DNA from: Crateriforma conspicua
Lineage (GTDB): Bacteria > Planctomycetota > Planctomycetia > Pirellulales > Pirellulaceae
Reading direction: 5' to 3'
Assembly: GCF_007752935.1 (NCBI RefSeq)
Contig: NZ_CP036319.1
Span: 5,250,501 to 5,314,500, forward strand
DNA length: 64,000 nt
The notes under the pieces were generated by a model. That model was not told the DNA's origin, ran no database searches, and was given only the letters and a program-made list of their open reading frames with translations. Of this stretch, positions 51,345 through 61,754 are shown one piece after another. The position numbers and the translations under genes were made by a program. Position 1 is the stretch's first letter. Every line of letters begins with the position of its first letter.

Positions 51345-52348
51345 AGCGTCGTCTCCATCAACAAGTCTTCTTCCTCTTCCTCGATCGGCTTGGCCATCGG
51401 CAGACGAATGACGTGCTGGAACAACTGAGGTTCATCGGTGGCGGCGACCGCCGCATCGGTGGTTTCGGGTGCCAATGCCAGGGTGACGCGGATCGCCATC
51501 GGCAATTCTCCCATTTCGTCACTGCTCCATTCAATCTGCCACATGAAGCCGTCCCAGTATTCGAACTGCAACGATTGAATTTCCGGGGCAATCAAATCGC
51601 CGGTCGCGTTCAGCCCACTGACACCGCCGGAAAGCATCGCATAGGACGACGCCGCGCGGTCCAGACTTCGCCGCACCAGACCGCCGCCGGCGGCTTCGTC
51701 TTGTTCAACAAAGTCTTGAACCAACTCGTTCAAATCATCGCTGACGCCGCTGACCGTGCCCGGGGCTTGGATGAAATAGGCGACCGTTTTGATGTCGCTG
51801 GGTACGTCATCCAGATCGCTGGGCGAACTGTCCAGCATCTGGACATATTCCTCCAATCGAGGCAGACGGCTGACGTCAAACTGGATTTGACCTTGGTTGC
51901 CGATTAACCCCGGCGTCTCCAAGACCGCTGTCCCGATCGCCAAGTCCGTCGATGCCAGTGATTCATCGGTCAACAACGACGTGTCGTCGGTCATCAATGC
52001 GTCATCGGATTCCGATTCACCGGTTCCGCCTGCCGCGGCCGCTGACGCATCACCACCGGCAAAGGCCGCCATCAGACTTTCCAATCCGGTGGTATCGGCC
52101 GGTTCCGGATGGACCACGCATCGCAAATCGTCTTCAATCATTTGCATGATCGCGGTGACCAACTGAATCTGGCGGACTTCTTCGTCGGCCACATTCATGT
52201 CGCGGGCATAAAACTGGATCGCGAAGCCGACCAAGCCCATCAGAACGACCGAAAGCGACAACGACAATAAAGCTTCCAGCAATGTGAAAGCGGATCGATC
52301 CGACGGCCACGATTTGACGGCCGCACTCCGGTGCAAACACTCGTTCAT
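51341..52348 (-). CDS. GspJ-like pseudopilin
   Basis: A 335-aa prepilin-like protein. The leader SDRSAFTLLEALLSLSLS has the processing site, with Ala in place of the usual Gly before Phe and the Glu at +5. A hydrophobic helix follows, and then a large acidic globular part with an insertion rich in A, G, D, S (about 85-135). The GspJ-typical EIQSLQFEYWDGFMWQIEW segment is present near residue 260. It starts at ATG 52348, overlapping the gspI stop (TGATG). Confidence 0.82.
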   Translation of the reverse strand: MNECLHRSAAVKSWPSDRSAFTLLEALLSLSLSVVLMGLVGFAIQFYARDMNVADEEVRQIQLVTAIMQMIEDDLRCVVHPEPADTTGLESLMAAFAGGDASAAAAGGTGESESDDALMTDDTSLLTDESLASTDLAIGTAVLETPGLIGNQGQIQFDVSRLPRLEEYVQMLDSSPSDLDDVPSDIKTVAYFIQAPGTVSGVSDDLNELVQDFVEQDEAAGGGLVRRSLDRAASSYAMLSGGVSGLNATGDLIAPEIQSLQFEYWDGFMWQIEWSSDEMGELPMAIRVTLALAPETTDAAVAATDEPQLFQHVIRLPMAKPIEEEEEDLLMETTL

Positions 52349-52821
52349 CAAATGCCTCCGGCCGAATCAGTTGCACCAGCAGCGGCTTCCTCGCGTGCCA
52401 ACTCCGCCTCTTCTTCCGCTTCGGCCAGCCCCAACGCGGGATCGATCATCCAGCGGTCAAGCACGTACAACGCGGTGGACGGTCCACCCGCCGGATCGAC
52501 CGCTTCGACGGTCACTCGAATCGCCAGCAAGCCATCCAATTGCCCAGGCTGAACTTCGACCGAATACATAAAAGCGGTCAGCGAAGTCGAATCAAACGCT
52601 TCCATCGGAGACGACGGAACGCTGACGGGTGTGACCAGATAATCCAACAGGATTTCAGACATCTTTCGTTGGGCCAACAAGCGCGCCATCGCCAAGTCAC
52701 GAGCTTCCCGCGCCGCATCGGCACCGGTACTCGCGATCTGTGACAACACCGCCAGGGAACCGCCCAGAATGGCCAGTGCCAGAACCAATTCCAACAACGA
52801 AATGCCGCTTCGCGTCTGCAT
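52348..52821 (-). CDS. GspI-like pseudopilin
   Basis: A 157-aa pseudopilin. The short leader MQTRSG is followed by ISLLELVLALAILGGSLAVL (helix with +5 Glu) and the GspI-type downstream sequence EARDLAMARLLAQRKMSEILL. The globular part ends with an acidic/Ala-rich tail. The ATG at 52821 gives the short leader typical of the family; an upstream extension to 52881 does not. It is four bases after the stop of gspH. Confidence 0.83.
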   Translation of the reverse strand: MQTRSGISLLELVLALAILGGSLAVLSQIASTGADAAREARDLAMARLLAQRKMSEILLDYLVTPVSVPSSPMEAFDSTSLTAFMYSVEVQPGQLDGLLAIRVTVEAVDPAGGPSTALYVLDRWMIDPALGLAEAEEEAELAREEAAAGATDSAGGI

Positions 52822-52825
52822 TGGT

Positions 52826-53494
52826 TCACCCCTCCGACGTGACAGCGGTTGAAACAATCGCGACTTCGCCCGTGATCCCACGGATCATCACCAGCTTGCC
52901 TTCACCGATCGTGTTTTGCAGCTGGATCGCCGCGGTACTGGTCGTCCCGTCGGGATAGAACAAGATCGGCGACGCGGTGTCCCCGATCGGTTCGTCCAGC
53001 ACGGCCGTATCGGAAGCGGCGTCTTGAACCACTTGCATCGAACGGACGGTCGACGCCACCGTGATTCCGCCAAAGGTGACGTTGTCCGGCAGCGTGAATT
53101 CCTTCACCGGAATTTCGTCGGTCTGAACCGGCATCGCCATCGCCTGATCGGCGCCGGTTAATAGCGCCGAACTGCCGGGATTGATCTCAGCCGTTTCAGT
53201 GGCGTCAGAAAGAGAATTGTACGCGCGAACGCGAAAGTCACCCGTTTCCGGTACGACTTCCATCATCAACACCTTTCCCTGACGCATCGCATCGACGCGG
53301 GTCCGCGTCATTTCGATCCGCATCTGATCCGCTGCACGCTCCAACCGGCTGCCGCTAAGCAGAACATCCAGCTGGGGAAGAGCGACCGCCGCCACGGCAG
53401 TCAAAACCGCCAGGGTCAACAACATTTCCAGCAATGTGAACGCGCGAGTGGCCGGTCGATCCATGCACCGTAGATCGGCAAAATGCGGAGACAT
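52826..53494 (-). CDS. GspH-like pseudopilin
   Basis: A 222-aa pseudopilin with the leader ATRAFTLLEMLLTLAVL (Ala before Phe, +5 Glu) and a helix, then a beta-rich part (FRVRAYNS, PILFYPDGTTSTAAIQL) as in GspH/FimT, a C-terminal pilin-like domain. The ATG at 53494 has GAGGA upstream at good distance; a second ATG at 53464 is also possible and would give a short leader. It sits between gspG and gspI. Confidence 0.82.
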   Translation of the reverse strand: MSPHFADLRCMDRPATRAFTLLEMLLTLAVLTAVAAVALPQLDVLLSGSRLERAADQMRIEMTRTRVDAMRQGKVLMMEVVPETGDFRVRAYNSLSDATETAEINPGSSALLTGADQAMAMPVQTDEIPVKEFTLPDNVTFGGITVASTVRSMQVVQDAASDTAVLDEPIGDTASPILFYPDGTTSTAAIQLQNTIGEGKLVMIRGITGEVAIVSTAVTSEG

Positions 53495-53527
53495 CGGTTC
53501 CTCGCGACATAAGAATCGAGCGTCGGA

Positions 53528-53983
53528 TCAGGAACCGGTGACTGTCAAATCGTCTTCGGTGTTCATTTGTCCGTCGCTGCCGCCGCTACGCAGCTCGTAC
53601 TCATTCCCATTCAGCTTGTAGACAATTTCTTTGCCCCAAGCGTCCGCGGGAACTTCATCCAAAATCGCCTTACCCCATTTTGCTTTCTGGGCCGAATCAC
53701 TGGGGCCTTCGACCAGGTTGTCCAGCGTCTCGGGCAACGAGTTCATGCGAATTCGATACATCTCAATCGCTTGCTCCAACGCATTCAGTTGGGTGATCGT
53801 CGCGTTTCGGTTCGCATCGTCACCGGCACTGGACAAGTTCACCACGGCGATGCCGCCGACGACGACCAAGATCGAAAGCACCAGCAACAGTTCCAGCAGG
53901 GTGAAACCGGATCGGCGGCGTTGCGATCGGTCGCCGAGGCGTCGACGAGGGGCAGAACGGAGGCCTGGGTGATTCATGATCAT
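53528..53983 (-). CDS. Major pseudopilin GspG-like
   Basis: A 151-aa pseudopilin, first gene of the operon. After a basic leader comes RRRSGFTLLELLLVLSILVVVGGIAV, here seen as the G/F cleavage site, +5 Glu and long helix. The globular part follows the GspG pattern: ITQLNALEQAIEMYRI, LPETLDNLVEG, DAWGKEIVYKLNG and the final SGGSDGQMNTEDDL calcium loop. Start is ATG 53983 or 53977. It would be the main subunit of a type II secretion pseudopilus. Confidence 0.9.
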   Translation of the reverse strand: MIMNHPGLRSAPRRRLGDRSQRRRSGFTLLELLLVLSILVVVGGIAVVNLSSAGDDANRNATITQLNALEQAIEMYRIRMNSLPETLDNLVEGPSDSAQKAKWGKAILDEVPADAWGKEIVYKLNGNEYELRSGGSDGQMNTEDDLTVTGS

Positions 53984-54160
53984 TCGAAAAATTGGGGATG
54001 TCTTGACGTATCTGGCCCGTGATTCGAGACCAGGAAAAGGGGCGAAAATCGGTTCAAATCGCGTCAGCGAGGACGGTGTTGGTTTCCACCGCACACCTAT
54101 TGTAACCACGGCAATCGACTCAGGTTCCGCCCGAAAACCAAGCGTCGACCGTCCCTGTCA

Positions 54161-57100
54161 TCACGTGTCCGCCCAGGTCTTGCCAAAGGCGACGTCGACC
54201 TGCAGCGGAACATCCAACTGGACGACCCCGGTCATCGATTGTTCGACCAATTCCTGCAGTTCTTGGCGATCGTCCTGATGGACCTCGAACAATAATTCGT
54301 CGTGAATTTGCAGCAGCATGCGTGCCCGTAAAGCGGACGAACTCAGCCGCGAATGCACCTTCAACATTGCCAGCTTGATCAAATCGGCGGCTGAACCCTG
54401 GATCGGCGTGTTCACCGCGATCCGTTCCGGCTCCGTCAGGCTTCGCCGCTTGACCGGGTCCAGCTTGGCAATGTCACGGACACCCTGGACGTCGCGCCGA
54501 CGCCCCAGCATGGTGGTCACGTAGCCGTTGTTCCGGCAATCGATCAGCGTCTGCGTCATGAACCTTTCGACACCTTGGTACCGCTGAAAATACAGTTCGA
54601 TGTAATCGCGAGCCTCGTCTTTGCTGATGCCCAGCGTTTTCGCCAACCCGAACGGGCTTTGTCCGTAGACGATGCCGAAGTTGATCGTCTTGGCGATTCG
54701 ACGCAAATCCGACGTGACGTCCGATTCCGCGATTTCGTTGACTTCCGCCGCGACCCGCGTGTGGATGTCGGCGCCGTCGTGATAGGCCGCAATCAACGCG
54801 GGATCGCCGCTGTAGTGGGCCAGCACCCGCAATTCGATCTGGGAATAGTCCGCCCCCAACAACAACCAGCCTTCATCGCCGGCGGTAAAGGCACCGCGAA
54901 TGGCCCGCCCCTGGGCGGTACGGATGGGGATGTTCTGCAGATTCGGTTCGCTGCTGCTAAGCCGCCCCGTTGCGGCGACGTCTTGGCGAAACGACGTGTG
55001 GATCCGCCCCGTCTTTTCGCAAATCAAATTTGGCAAGGCGTCAATGTACGTGTTCTTCAGCTTGGTCAGCTGGCGATACTCCAGCACCTTGGCGGGCAAC
55101 TCGTGGTTCACCGCCAATTCCTCCAACACCGACGCATCGGTGCTGAATCCCGTTTTTGTTTTCTTGATGACGGGTAATTTCATTTCGACGAACAGGATCT
55201 CGCTCAGTTGCTTTGGACTGTCCACGTTGAAAGCACGCGGTGACATGTCCATGATCTGCTGGTGCAATTGCTCGATCTGCGACGCAAACTGCTCGCTCAT
55301 CCGACGCAGGTATTCCGCATCGACCGTGATGCCGTTGAACTCCATTTCCGCCAAGACGTCGATCAGCGGTATCTCCACGTCGGCGAACAAGTCGTTCAAG
55401 TCGGCCTGTTTCAGTTGATCCGAAATGGTGTCGGCGATACGAATCGGAACATCCACGTCTTCACAGGCATAGTCGGACACCCGGGTCACGTCGACTTGGT
55501 CCATCCGGATCTGTTTTTTGCCGGTTCCGATCAGTTCCTTGATCGACGTCGTTTGATGGTTCAAATAACGACGCGCCAAGTCGTCCAATGTGTGATTGCG
55601 ACCGCCCGGGTTCAGCAAATAGTCCGCGACCATGGTGTCCACGGCAATCCCGCGAACGTTCAACCCGATGCCTCGCAACACGACCACGTCGTACTTCAGG
55701 TTCTGACCAATCTTTCGAATCGATTCTGATTCGACCACCGGTTTCAAGTGCTCCGCGACGACCCCAGGATCCAGGACTTGCTGGCCCTCCGGTGCAAGCA
55801 CTGGAATGTAGGCCGCTTGACCGGGCCGCCAGGCAATGGAAATGCCCACCAGATCACTAGCCCGCGGATTGGTTCCGGTGGTTTCGGTGTCGATCGCAAT
55901 CTGTTCGCACTTGGCCAATTGTTTGGCCAGCTTTTTCAATCCCGCGACCGTGTCGATCGTTGCATAGTCGGTTTCCCAGACCGCATCGGGCGTCATCGTC
56001 GATTCGCCGTCACCGAGTACTTCGGCGACACGGTCGGTCAGCCGCCGAAAGCCGAATTCCTTGAACAAAGCCTGGGCTCGCGGCAAGTCGGCCGCTTGGC
56101 GAACGCTGTAAGACCATGGAATGGGCGAATCCACATCCCGACGCAACCGAACCAGTTCGCGGCTTAACAGTGCCTGCTCGCGACCGTTCTTCAAATTTTC
56201 TTTGCGTTTCTTGCCGGACACCGAATCGGCATTGTCCAGAACGGCGTCCAGCGTGCCGAATTGCTCCAACAATTGCTGGGCCAACTTGGGGCCGATCAAG
56301 GGCACGCCCGGCACGTTGTCGACCGGATCGCCGACCAGCGATTGAAAGTCGACGACTTGATCAGGCCGAACGCCCCACAAGTCCCACAGTTCCGCCGCGT
56401 CGATTTCCTTGTCTTTGCGGATGTTGTAGACCGACACGGTATCGCTGATCAGTTGCCGGCAATCCTTGTCGCTGGTCACCACCAGACAACGCCCGCCGGC
56501 GTTTTGAACCGTTTCGGCGACGGTGGCCAGCAAGTCGTCGGCCTCAAACCCCGATTGTTCCATGATCCCGATCCCCATCGCGTCGATGGCCTGACGCAGC
56601 AGCGGAATCTGTTGCCGCAATTCATCCGGCATGGATTCCCGATGAGCCTTGTACTGGTCGAAAAGCTGATTTCGGAACGTCACCTCGCTTTTGTCAAACG
56701 CCGCAATCAGATAGTCCGGGTGCTTTCGCGAAATCAGTTCCAGCATGTCGCCGACGAAGCCATAGACCGCCGAAACCGGCAAACCGCTGGTGCTGGTCAT
56801 CGGCGGCAATGCGTGAAAGACCTGATAGATCAACGAATGAGCATCGACGATGATCACCAGTTTGTCGGTCAGGTCGGGCACCGGTTCGGGCTGCGGTTCG
56901 GGCAACGGTCGTTGCAGCAAGTCGGGCAAGTGGTCGGTAGCGATCCCGGCGGCGGCCCGCCGTCGCGACCGAGCATCGGTGGACTTTGCGGCGTCTGGTT
57001 TCGTTTGGGCGGTTGCCGGTTCCGCTTCGCGGACGACGCCCGACTCTCCATCGCCACCGGACGGCGGCAGCGAAGCCCCTTCGCCAGCGGGGCCGACATC

Positions 57101-57307
57101 GGCTTCCGTTCCCTGATTGCCGATGACGGGGTCTGACCGGCTGCCCCCGTCGTCCTGAAACCCGTCGAACGTCATTTGTTGTGCCGCACGGTCGATCTGT
57201 TTGGTCGTCGGGGCAGGGGACGGGGCCGAATCGGCGGATCGGCGGCTGGATTTTCGGGGCATCAGGATTTCGGGGCGTCGGGGCAAAGATTCCGCGGCGG
57301 GGGGCAT
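54161..57307 (-). CDS. polA: DNA polymerase I with long disordered N-terminal extension
   Basis: Repair and lagging-strand polymerase of 1048 aa. The 5'-3' exonuclease domain starts near residue 148 (KLVIIVDAHSLIYQVFHALP), the 3'-5' exonuclease domain near 470 retains IAIDTETTGTNPRASD, and the polymerase domain has ADYSQIELRVLAH, RRIAKTINFGIVYGQSP and IHDELLFEV. All three activities look intact. The first 147 residues are an added Pro/Gly/Ser/Glu-rich tail without a fold. The start may also be ATG 57262 or TTG 57331. It lies divergent from the coiled-coil gene. Confidence 0.95.
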   Translation of the reverse strand: MPPAAESLPRRPEILMPRKSSRRSADSAPSPAPTTKQIDRAAQQMTFDGFQDDGGSRSDPVIGNQGTEADVGPAGEGASLPPSGGDGESGVVREAEPATAQTKPDAAKSTDARSRRRAAAGIATDHLPDLLQRPLPEPQPEPVPDLTDKLVIIVDAHSLIYQVFHALPPMTSTSGLPVSAVYGFVGDMLELISRKHPDYLIAAFDKSEVTFRNQLFDQYKAHRESMPDELRQQIPLLRQAIDAMGIGIMEQSGFEADDLLATVAETVQNAGGRCLVVTSDKDCRQLISDTVSVYNIRKDKEIDAAELWDLWGVRPDQVVDFQSLVGDPVDNVPGVPLIGPKLAQQLLEQFGTLDAVLDNADSVSGKKRKENLKNGREQALLSRELVRLRRDVDSPIPWSYSVRQAADLPRAQALFKEFGFRRLTDRVAEVLGDGESTMTPDAVWETDYATIDTVAGLKKLAKQLAKCEQIAIDTETTGTNPRASDLVGISIAWRPGQAAYIPVLAPEGQQVLDPGVVAEHLKPVVESESIRKIGQNLKYDVVVLRGIGLNVRGIAVDTMVADYLLNPGGRNHTLDDLARRYLNHQTTSIKELIGTGKKQIRMDQVDVTRVSDYACEDVDVPIRIADTISDQLKQADLNDLFADVEIPLIDVLAEMEFNGITVDAEYLRRMSEQFASQIEQLHQQIMDMSPRAFNVDSPKQLSEILFVEMKLPVIKKTKTGFSTDASVLEELAVNHELPAKVLEYRQLTKLKNTYIDALPNLICEKTGRIHTSFRQDVAATGRLSSSEPNLQNIPIRTAQGRAIRGAFTAGDEGWLLLGADYSQIELRVLAHYSGDPALIAAYHDGADIHTRVAAEVNEIAESDVTSDLRRIAKTINFGIVYGQSPFGLAKTLGISKDEARDYIELYFQRYQGVERFMTQTLIDCRNNGYVTTMLGRRRDVQGVRDIAKLDPVKRRSLTEPERIAVNTPIQGSAADLIKLAMLKVHSRLSSSALRARMLLQIHDELLFEVHQDDRQELQELVEQSMTGVVQLDVPLQVDVAFGKTWADT

Positions 57308-57523
57308 CGTCGCGACTGTCACAACCGACAAAAAGGCGGAATTCCCCCCCTTCGGTCGATCAAATTGTCAAAGCTGCCAGTAGAATACAGAAACGTTTCA
57401 AATAGTCTGTGGCTACTCATCGTGGTCGTCTTGTCCACGCTTTGAAAACTCGTCTTCCCCCGCGTCCGGACCGCGCCTCCTTTTTTTGGCTTCCGGACTG
57501 CACAGCCGACGTCTGCATCAACC

Positions 57524-59035
57524 ATGGTCGCACGCGACGATTCCGTCATCCGAGGAAGCCTGATTGCCTCTCTGGTTATCCTCGTGCTTTCCTTCGCGCT
57601 GAACATTTTCCTTTGGCAGTGGGGCGGCAGCCAAGCTGACACCGCCGACCGCGCGAAGGAACAGCTCAGCAGCACCCAGCAAACGTTGCGTGTCTTGCAA
57701 AGTAAGGCGGACCTGATGAAGGCGATGCTGGGCGTGGGCGGTTCCACCGAAGCGGAACGCGAAGAGCTGATTCGCAGCGTTGGCGGCGAAGAAGACATGC
57801 AGGCGATCATTGCCCAGTACCAAACGGACATGGCCTATTTCGGCCAAGAGGTCGCTCCGCAGGACCAAAACTATCCCAAGCTGCCTGAATTCCTGGTCAG
57901 CTCCATCCGTTCGAACAACGAAATTTTGGCCAAAGCACGCCAAGACGTCGACAAAGCCCAGGAAAACGCCAAGCGTGACGTCGATAATGCTCGCTCGGCT
58001 CAAAAGGTGGCCGAAGACGCCGCGGAGAAGGCCGCCAACGACTTGGCCGACGCCCAACAAAAATTCGCCGAAGAACGTAAGGCGATGAAGGCACAAACCG
58101 AGGCAACGGCCGACAAACTGACCAAGAAAAGCCGCGAATTGCTGGCCGCGACCGATGCCGCGAAGGTCGCGGAAGACGAATTCAACAAAAAGGTCGCTCA
58201 GCTGACCTCGACCATCGAAAGCCAACGACAAGAATTGAACCGGCTTCGTAGCGACCGGTTCGAATCCTTCCAAGGCGAAGTCACGTCCGTTCGCGGTCGC
58301 AACGGCGGAAACGTCGTGATGATCAATCTTGGTGCTGCCGATCAGCTGCGTCCCAATGTGACCTTTGGGATTTTGGACGGCGACGCAACCCGACCCGAGG
58401 AAGCGGACGTCAAAGCAACGATCCGCGTGACCCGCATCCGTGATTCTCACCTGGCCAGCGCCAACGTCGTTTCACGTGCCGGTATCGCTTCACCCATTGT
58501 CGAAGGCGATAAGATTTACAGCCCATTCTGGGCCCCCGGACGACGCGTCAAAATCGCTTTGCTCGGCGACATCGACATCGATGGCGACGGCGAACCGGAT
58601 AACGAAGCGGTCAAGGCACAAATCCGTGCGGCGGGTGCCGAAGTCGTCGAAACTCAGGTCGTCAACGGCCAAGTCAAGAACTTGGACAACAGCGTCCGAT
58701 TCCTGGTCGAAGGCACCCGAACGGAACTGGGCGATGTGAACGCCGACCTGGCCGACGTCCAAGAAATGAACGATGAAAAGGTCCAGCAACTGGAAAACGA
58801 AGGCATCTTGATCGCCGCCGCCCAGGAAATGGGAGTCACCGTGATCCCGGCTTGGAAGCTGAATGCTTATCTGCGGACGATCGACGATTCGCTGACCACG
58901 CCACTGGGCTCGGCGGCTCGTGGCTCCGATTTCCAACCGGAAACGAACACGTTCCAGACCCGTTCGCTGCCGTCGATCTACAAACAGCAGGAAGAAGCAC
59001 TTGAACGCGGCAACCAAGTCCGCATTCGCCCCTGA
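57524..59035 (+). CDS. Membrane-anchored coiled-coil protein of unknown function
   Basis: I do not recognise a named family. The 503-aa protein has an N-terminal membrane helix (residues 12-32), a long coiled coil (about 120-250, rich in A, K, E, Q) and a C-terminal globular part. The latter contains GEVTSVRGRNGGNVVMINLGAADQL, a small beta domain, then RRVKIALLGDIDIDGDGEPDN and VRFLVEGTRTELG, reminiscent of a BRCT-like alpha/beta fold, which is speculative. Most of the mass would face the periplasm if the N-terminus is inside. It likely belongs to the envelope. Confidence 0.8.
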   Translation: MVARDDSVIRGSLIASLVILVLSFALNIFLWQWGGSQADTADRAKEQLSSTQQTLRVLQSKADLMKAMLGVGGSTEAEREELIRSVGGEEDMQAIIAQYQTDMAYFGQEVAPQDQNYPKLPEFLVSSIRSNNEILAKARQDVDKAQENAKRDVDNARSAQKVAEDAAEKAANDLADAQQKFAEERKAMKAQTEATADKLTKKSRELLAATDAAKVAEDEFNKKVAQLTSTIESQRQELNRLRSDRFESFQGEVTSVRGRNGGNVVMINLGAADQLRPNVTFGILDGDATRPEEADVKATIRVTRIRDSHLASANVVSRAGIASPIVEGDKIYSPFWAPGRRVKIALLGDIDIDGDGEPDNEAVKAQIRAAGAEVVETQVVNGQVKNLDNSVRFLVEGTRTELGDVNADLADVQEMNDEKVQQLENEGILIAAAQEMGVTVIPAWKLNAYLRTIDDSLTTPLGSAARGSDFQPETNTFQTRSLPSIYKQQEEALERGNQVRIRP

Positions 59036-59348
59036 TTCGCGGCCCGTCTCGTCGATCGACGCCCCCCGAAAGACGCCCGCTTGGTATACATAAATCCACT
59101 GATCGTGCGGCCTGTGGTCGCACTATCATGAAGGTGTTCGTGAATCACAACGATTCCAGGACACAAACCACCCCACACGCCGATGTTGCCCTAACGTCCG
59201 GCGGCCGGATTGCCCACATTTGTGGGTGACTCACACAGCCGTCACGCCAAGGTCCCACCTATGCATCCGCGTTTTTGACCAGCCAAAAACGTACCGTCCC
59301 CTGTTCGTGGATGGTCCGTCGCTAAGCGGTCGAAGAATCCCACCCGCC
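59036..59348. other. Intergenic region upstream of the DUF1592/DUF1552 pair
   Basis: No gene supported. A perfect palindrome-like hairpin CCCACA-TT-TGTGGG is at 59213-59226, about 120 bases before the start codon, and could be an operator. GTGCG (near 59105) can pair with CGCAC nearby. Confidence 0.4.
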
Positions 59349-61754
59349 ATGAACTTCCCGCCAAGAAAACGGGCCGCCGCGTCGCTATGCGGAGGCTGGA
59401 TCGGCTTCATCCTGCTCGGTGTCATCAGTGTCGCCGCCGATGAAGGTTCGCGTTTGAATCTGTCGCCTTTGCAGGAAAAAGGCCGCGAGATTTATCGATC
59501 GCAGTGCGCCGATTGCCATGGCCGGGCCGGGCAAGGCAACGAGGACTATTACCCGGATCCGCTGGTCGGGGATGATTCCGCCGGTCAACTGGCTGAACTG
59601 ATCGCCGACACCATGCCGGAAGGCGAACCGGAACTGTGCGAAGGCGACGACGCCTTGGCCGTGGCCCAATACATCTACGAAGCCTTTTACAGCGAAGCGG
59701 CCCAAATTCGAAACCGGCCGCCCAGGCAACGGCTTCAACGCTTGACCGCCAACCAATTGCGTCAGTCCTTTGCCGATCTGTACGCGACCGTTGAAGGACT
59801 GCCGGGATCGATTGACCGGTATGGCTTGAAGGCCCAGTACTTCGACGGCGACCGCTGGAAAAAAGAAAAACTGAAGATCGAACGTGTCGATCCGTTTCTG
59901 GATTTTGATTTCGACCGACAGTCCCCCGGCGAAGGCATTTCTGACGAAGCCTTCTATATCCAGTGGAACGGTGGCCTGAAAGTCGACCAAACCGGTCGCT
60001 ATGAATTGGTCGTCAACAGCACGTTGTCGATGATCATGGACTTCGGCAGCCATGGCGATCGACTGATCGATAACCACGTCCAGTCCGGTGACAAAACAGA
60101 ATTTCGTCGCTCGGTTTGGTTGGATGCCGGACGAATCTATCCGCTTCAGATTCAATTCATCCAACGCAAACGCAAGACAGAACTTCCCCCGGCGCGTATT
60201 CGATTGGCCTGGGTGCCGCCCGGCGACGTCGAACACACGATTCCGACACGCAACCTGGTGGCTGATTGGGTTCCATCGATGCGATCGATCCAGGCCCCTT
60301 TGCCACCAGATGATCGCAGCTACGGATACGAGCGAGGACTTTCGGTCGATCCCGCTTGGGAATCCAGCACCAGCGATGTGGCTTTGGAATTTGCCACGCT
60401 GGTGCACGATGAGCTTTTGCCGCGTTACCGTCGCGACAAGAAGCATCGCAAGTTGGAAAAACGACAAGCGATGAAGAACTTGTTGGCCGACATCGTCTCA
60501 CGTGCTTTTCGAAGACCGTTGTCCGACGACGACCAAGATCGCTACATCGACCAGCCGCTGCAGACCACCGAGAGCGACTTGGACGCGATCAAACGAGTCA
60601 TGTTGATGGCTTTGAAGTCGCCAAGGTTCTTGTATCCGACGCTAGACATTCAGGCATCGCCGTCGCGACAAACGCTGAACCGATTGTCGCTGATTTTGCA
60701 CGACTCACTGCCCACTGAATCGTGGCAAATCGACGAAGCCGATCAAGGCAAAATCCAGACGGTGGAAGAAGTTCGCCAGCACGCGCGTCGACTGTTCGAT
60801 GACCATCGAACTCGGGCCAAGCTTCGGGATTTCTATGCCGGTTGGCTCAACTTGGATCGTTTGCACGACTTGAACAAAGACTCAGAGCGGTTCCCAGGAT
60901 TTACATCGGAGGTTGCCGCGGATGTTCGGCGATCATTGATGTGGACATTGAATGACCTTGCCGACGACGACGACTTGGCTTTTCAAGACTTGTTCACGAC
61001 GCGGCATACGCTGACCTCCGCTTTACTGCATGAATACTACGGCGACGGGTTTGCTTCCATCGCGGAGACCGACAGCGAAAATTCCGAAAACGAGAGTGGC
61101 GACACGATCGATCGCGTCGGCCTGGTCGTCGATCAGCCGGCCCACTTGGTGCGATCGGTGGAATCGGACGATCGATATGGGTTGTTGAATCATCCGTACT
61201 TGATGGGCGGTTTGGCTTATCACGACGCAACATCGCCGATCCATCGCGGCGTGTTCTTGATCCGATACATGCTGGGGCGAACCCTGCGACCGCCCAATGC
61301 CGCCTTTGCTCCGCTTAGCATTGATTTGCATCCAGATTTGACCACACGACAACGTGTCGAATTGCAGACCGGCGAAGTCAGTTGCCAGGTTTGTCACTCG
61401 AAAATCAACGGTCTGGGATTCACCTTGGAAAACTATGACCCGACGGGTCGCTTTCGCGAACTCGACGCGGGGCAAACCGTCGATGCGTCGGGCGGATATG
61501 AAAGCCGCAGTGGTGAATCGCAGTCTTTCCGCGGCGCCGACGAATTGGCCCAGTATTTGGCCAACGGCCCTGATTCTCGCCGTGGTTTCATCCACCGTCT
61601 GTTTCAGCATTTCGTCAAACAGCCCCCGGCCGCCTACGGACCGGGTACGCTGGACCGTCTGGAACAGTACTTCGCAGAACACGATTTCAACGTTCGCGAA
61701 CTCGTCATCGAGATCGCGACCATCGCCGCTACTGATGCCCTGGAGGAAAGCTGA
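59349..61754 (+). CDS. Planctomycete-type DUF1592/DUF1588/DUF1585 cytochrome protein with PA14-like domain
   Basis: An 801-aa exported protein. After a signal peptide (to about residue 30) comes a cytochrome c domain with CADCH (near 51). The PA14-like part (about 140-290) contains [13 protein letters not shown] and [19 protein letters not shown]. Then follow the DUF1587/1595-type helical region with [14 protein letters not shown]1592/1588, including [12 protein letters not shown] and [13 protein letters not shown], and DUF1585 near the end with a second heme site [20 protein letters not shown]. These large proteins occur in pairs with DUF1552 proteins in planctomycetes. Role thought to be oxidative, unproven. 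Confidence 0.9.
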   Translation: MNFPPRKRAAASLCGGWIGFILLGVISVAADEGSRLNLSPLQEKGREIYRSQCADCHGRAGQGNEDYYPDPLVGDDSAGQLAELIADTMPEGEPELCEGDDALAVAQYIYEAFYSEAAQIRNRPPRQRLQRLTANQLRQSFADLYATVEGLPGSIDRYGLKAQYFDGDRWKKEKLKIERVDPFLDFDFDRQSPGEGISDEAFYIQWNGGLKVDQTGRYELVVNSTLSMIMDFGSHGDRLIDNHVQSGDKTEFRRSVWLDAGRIYPLQIQFIQRKRKTELPPARIRLAWVPPGDVEHTIPTRNLVADWVPSMRSIQAPLPPDDRSYGYERGLSVDPAWESSTSDVALEFATLVHDELLPRYRRDKKHRKLEKRQAMKNLLADIVSRAFRRPLSDDDQDRYIDQPLQTTESDLDAIKRVMLMALKSPRFLYPTLDIQASPSRQTLNRLSLILHDSLPTESWQIDEADQGKIQTVEEVRQHARRLFDDHRTRAKLRDFYAGWLNLDRLHDLNKDSERFPGFTSEVAADVRRSLMWTLNDLADDDDLAFQDLFTTRHTLTSALLHEYYGDGFASIAETDSENSENESGDTIDRVGLVVDQPAHLVRSVESDDRYGLLNHPYLMGGLAYHDATSPIHRGVFLIRYMLGRTLRPPNAAFAPLSIDLHPDLTTRQRVELQTGEVSCQVCHSKINGLGFTLENYDPTGRFRELDAGQTVDASGGYESRSGESQSFRGADELAQYLANGPDSRRGFIHRLFQHFVKQPPAAYGPGTLDRLEQYFAEHDFNVRELVIEIATIAATDALEES

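Noticed and set aside
59385-60467. Minus-strand open frame of 360 codons
   Set aside because: Mirror of the DUF1592-type gene and without coding features of its own.
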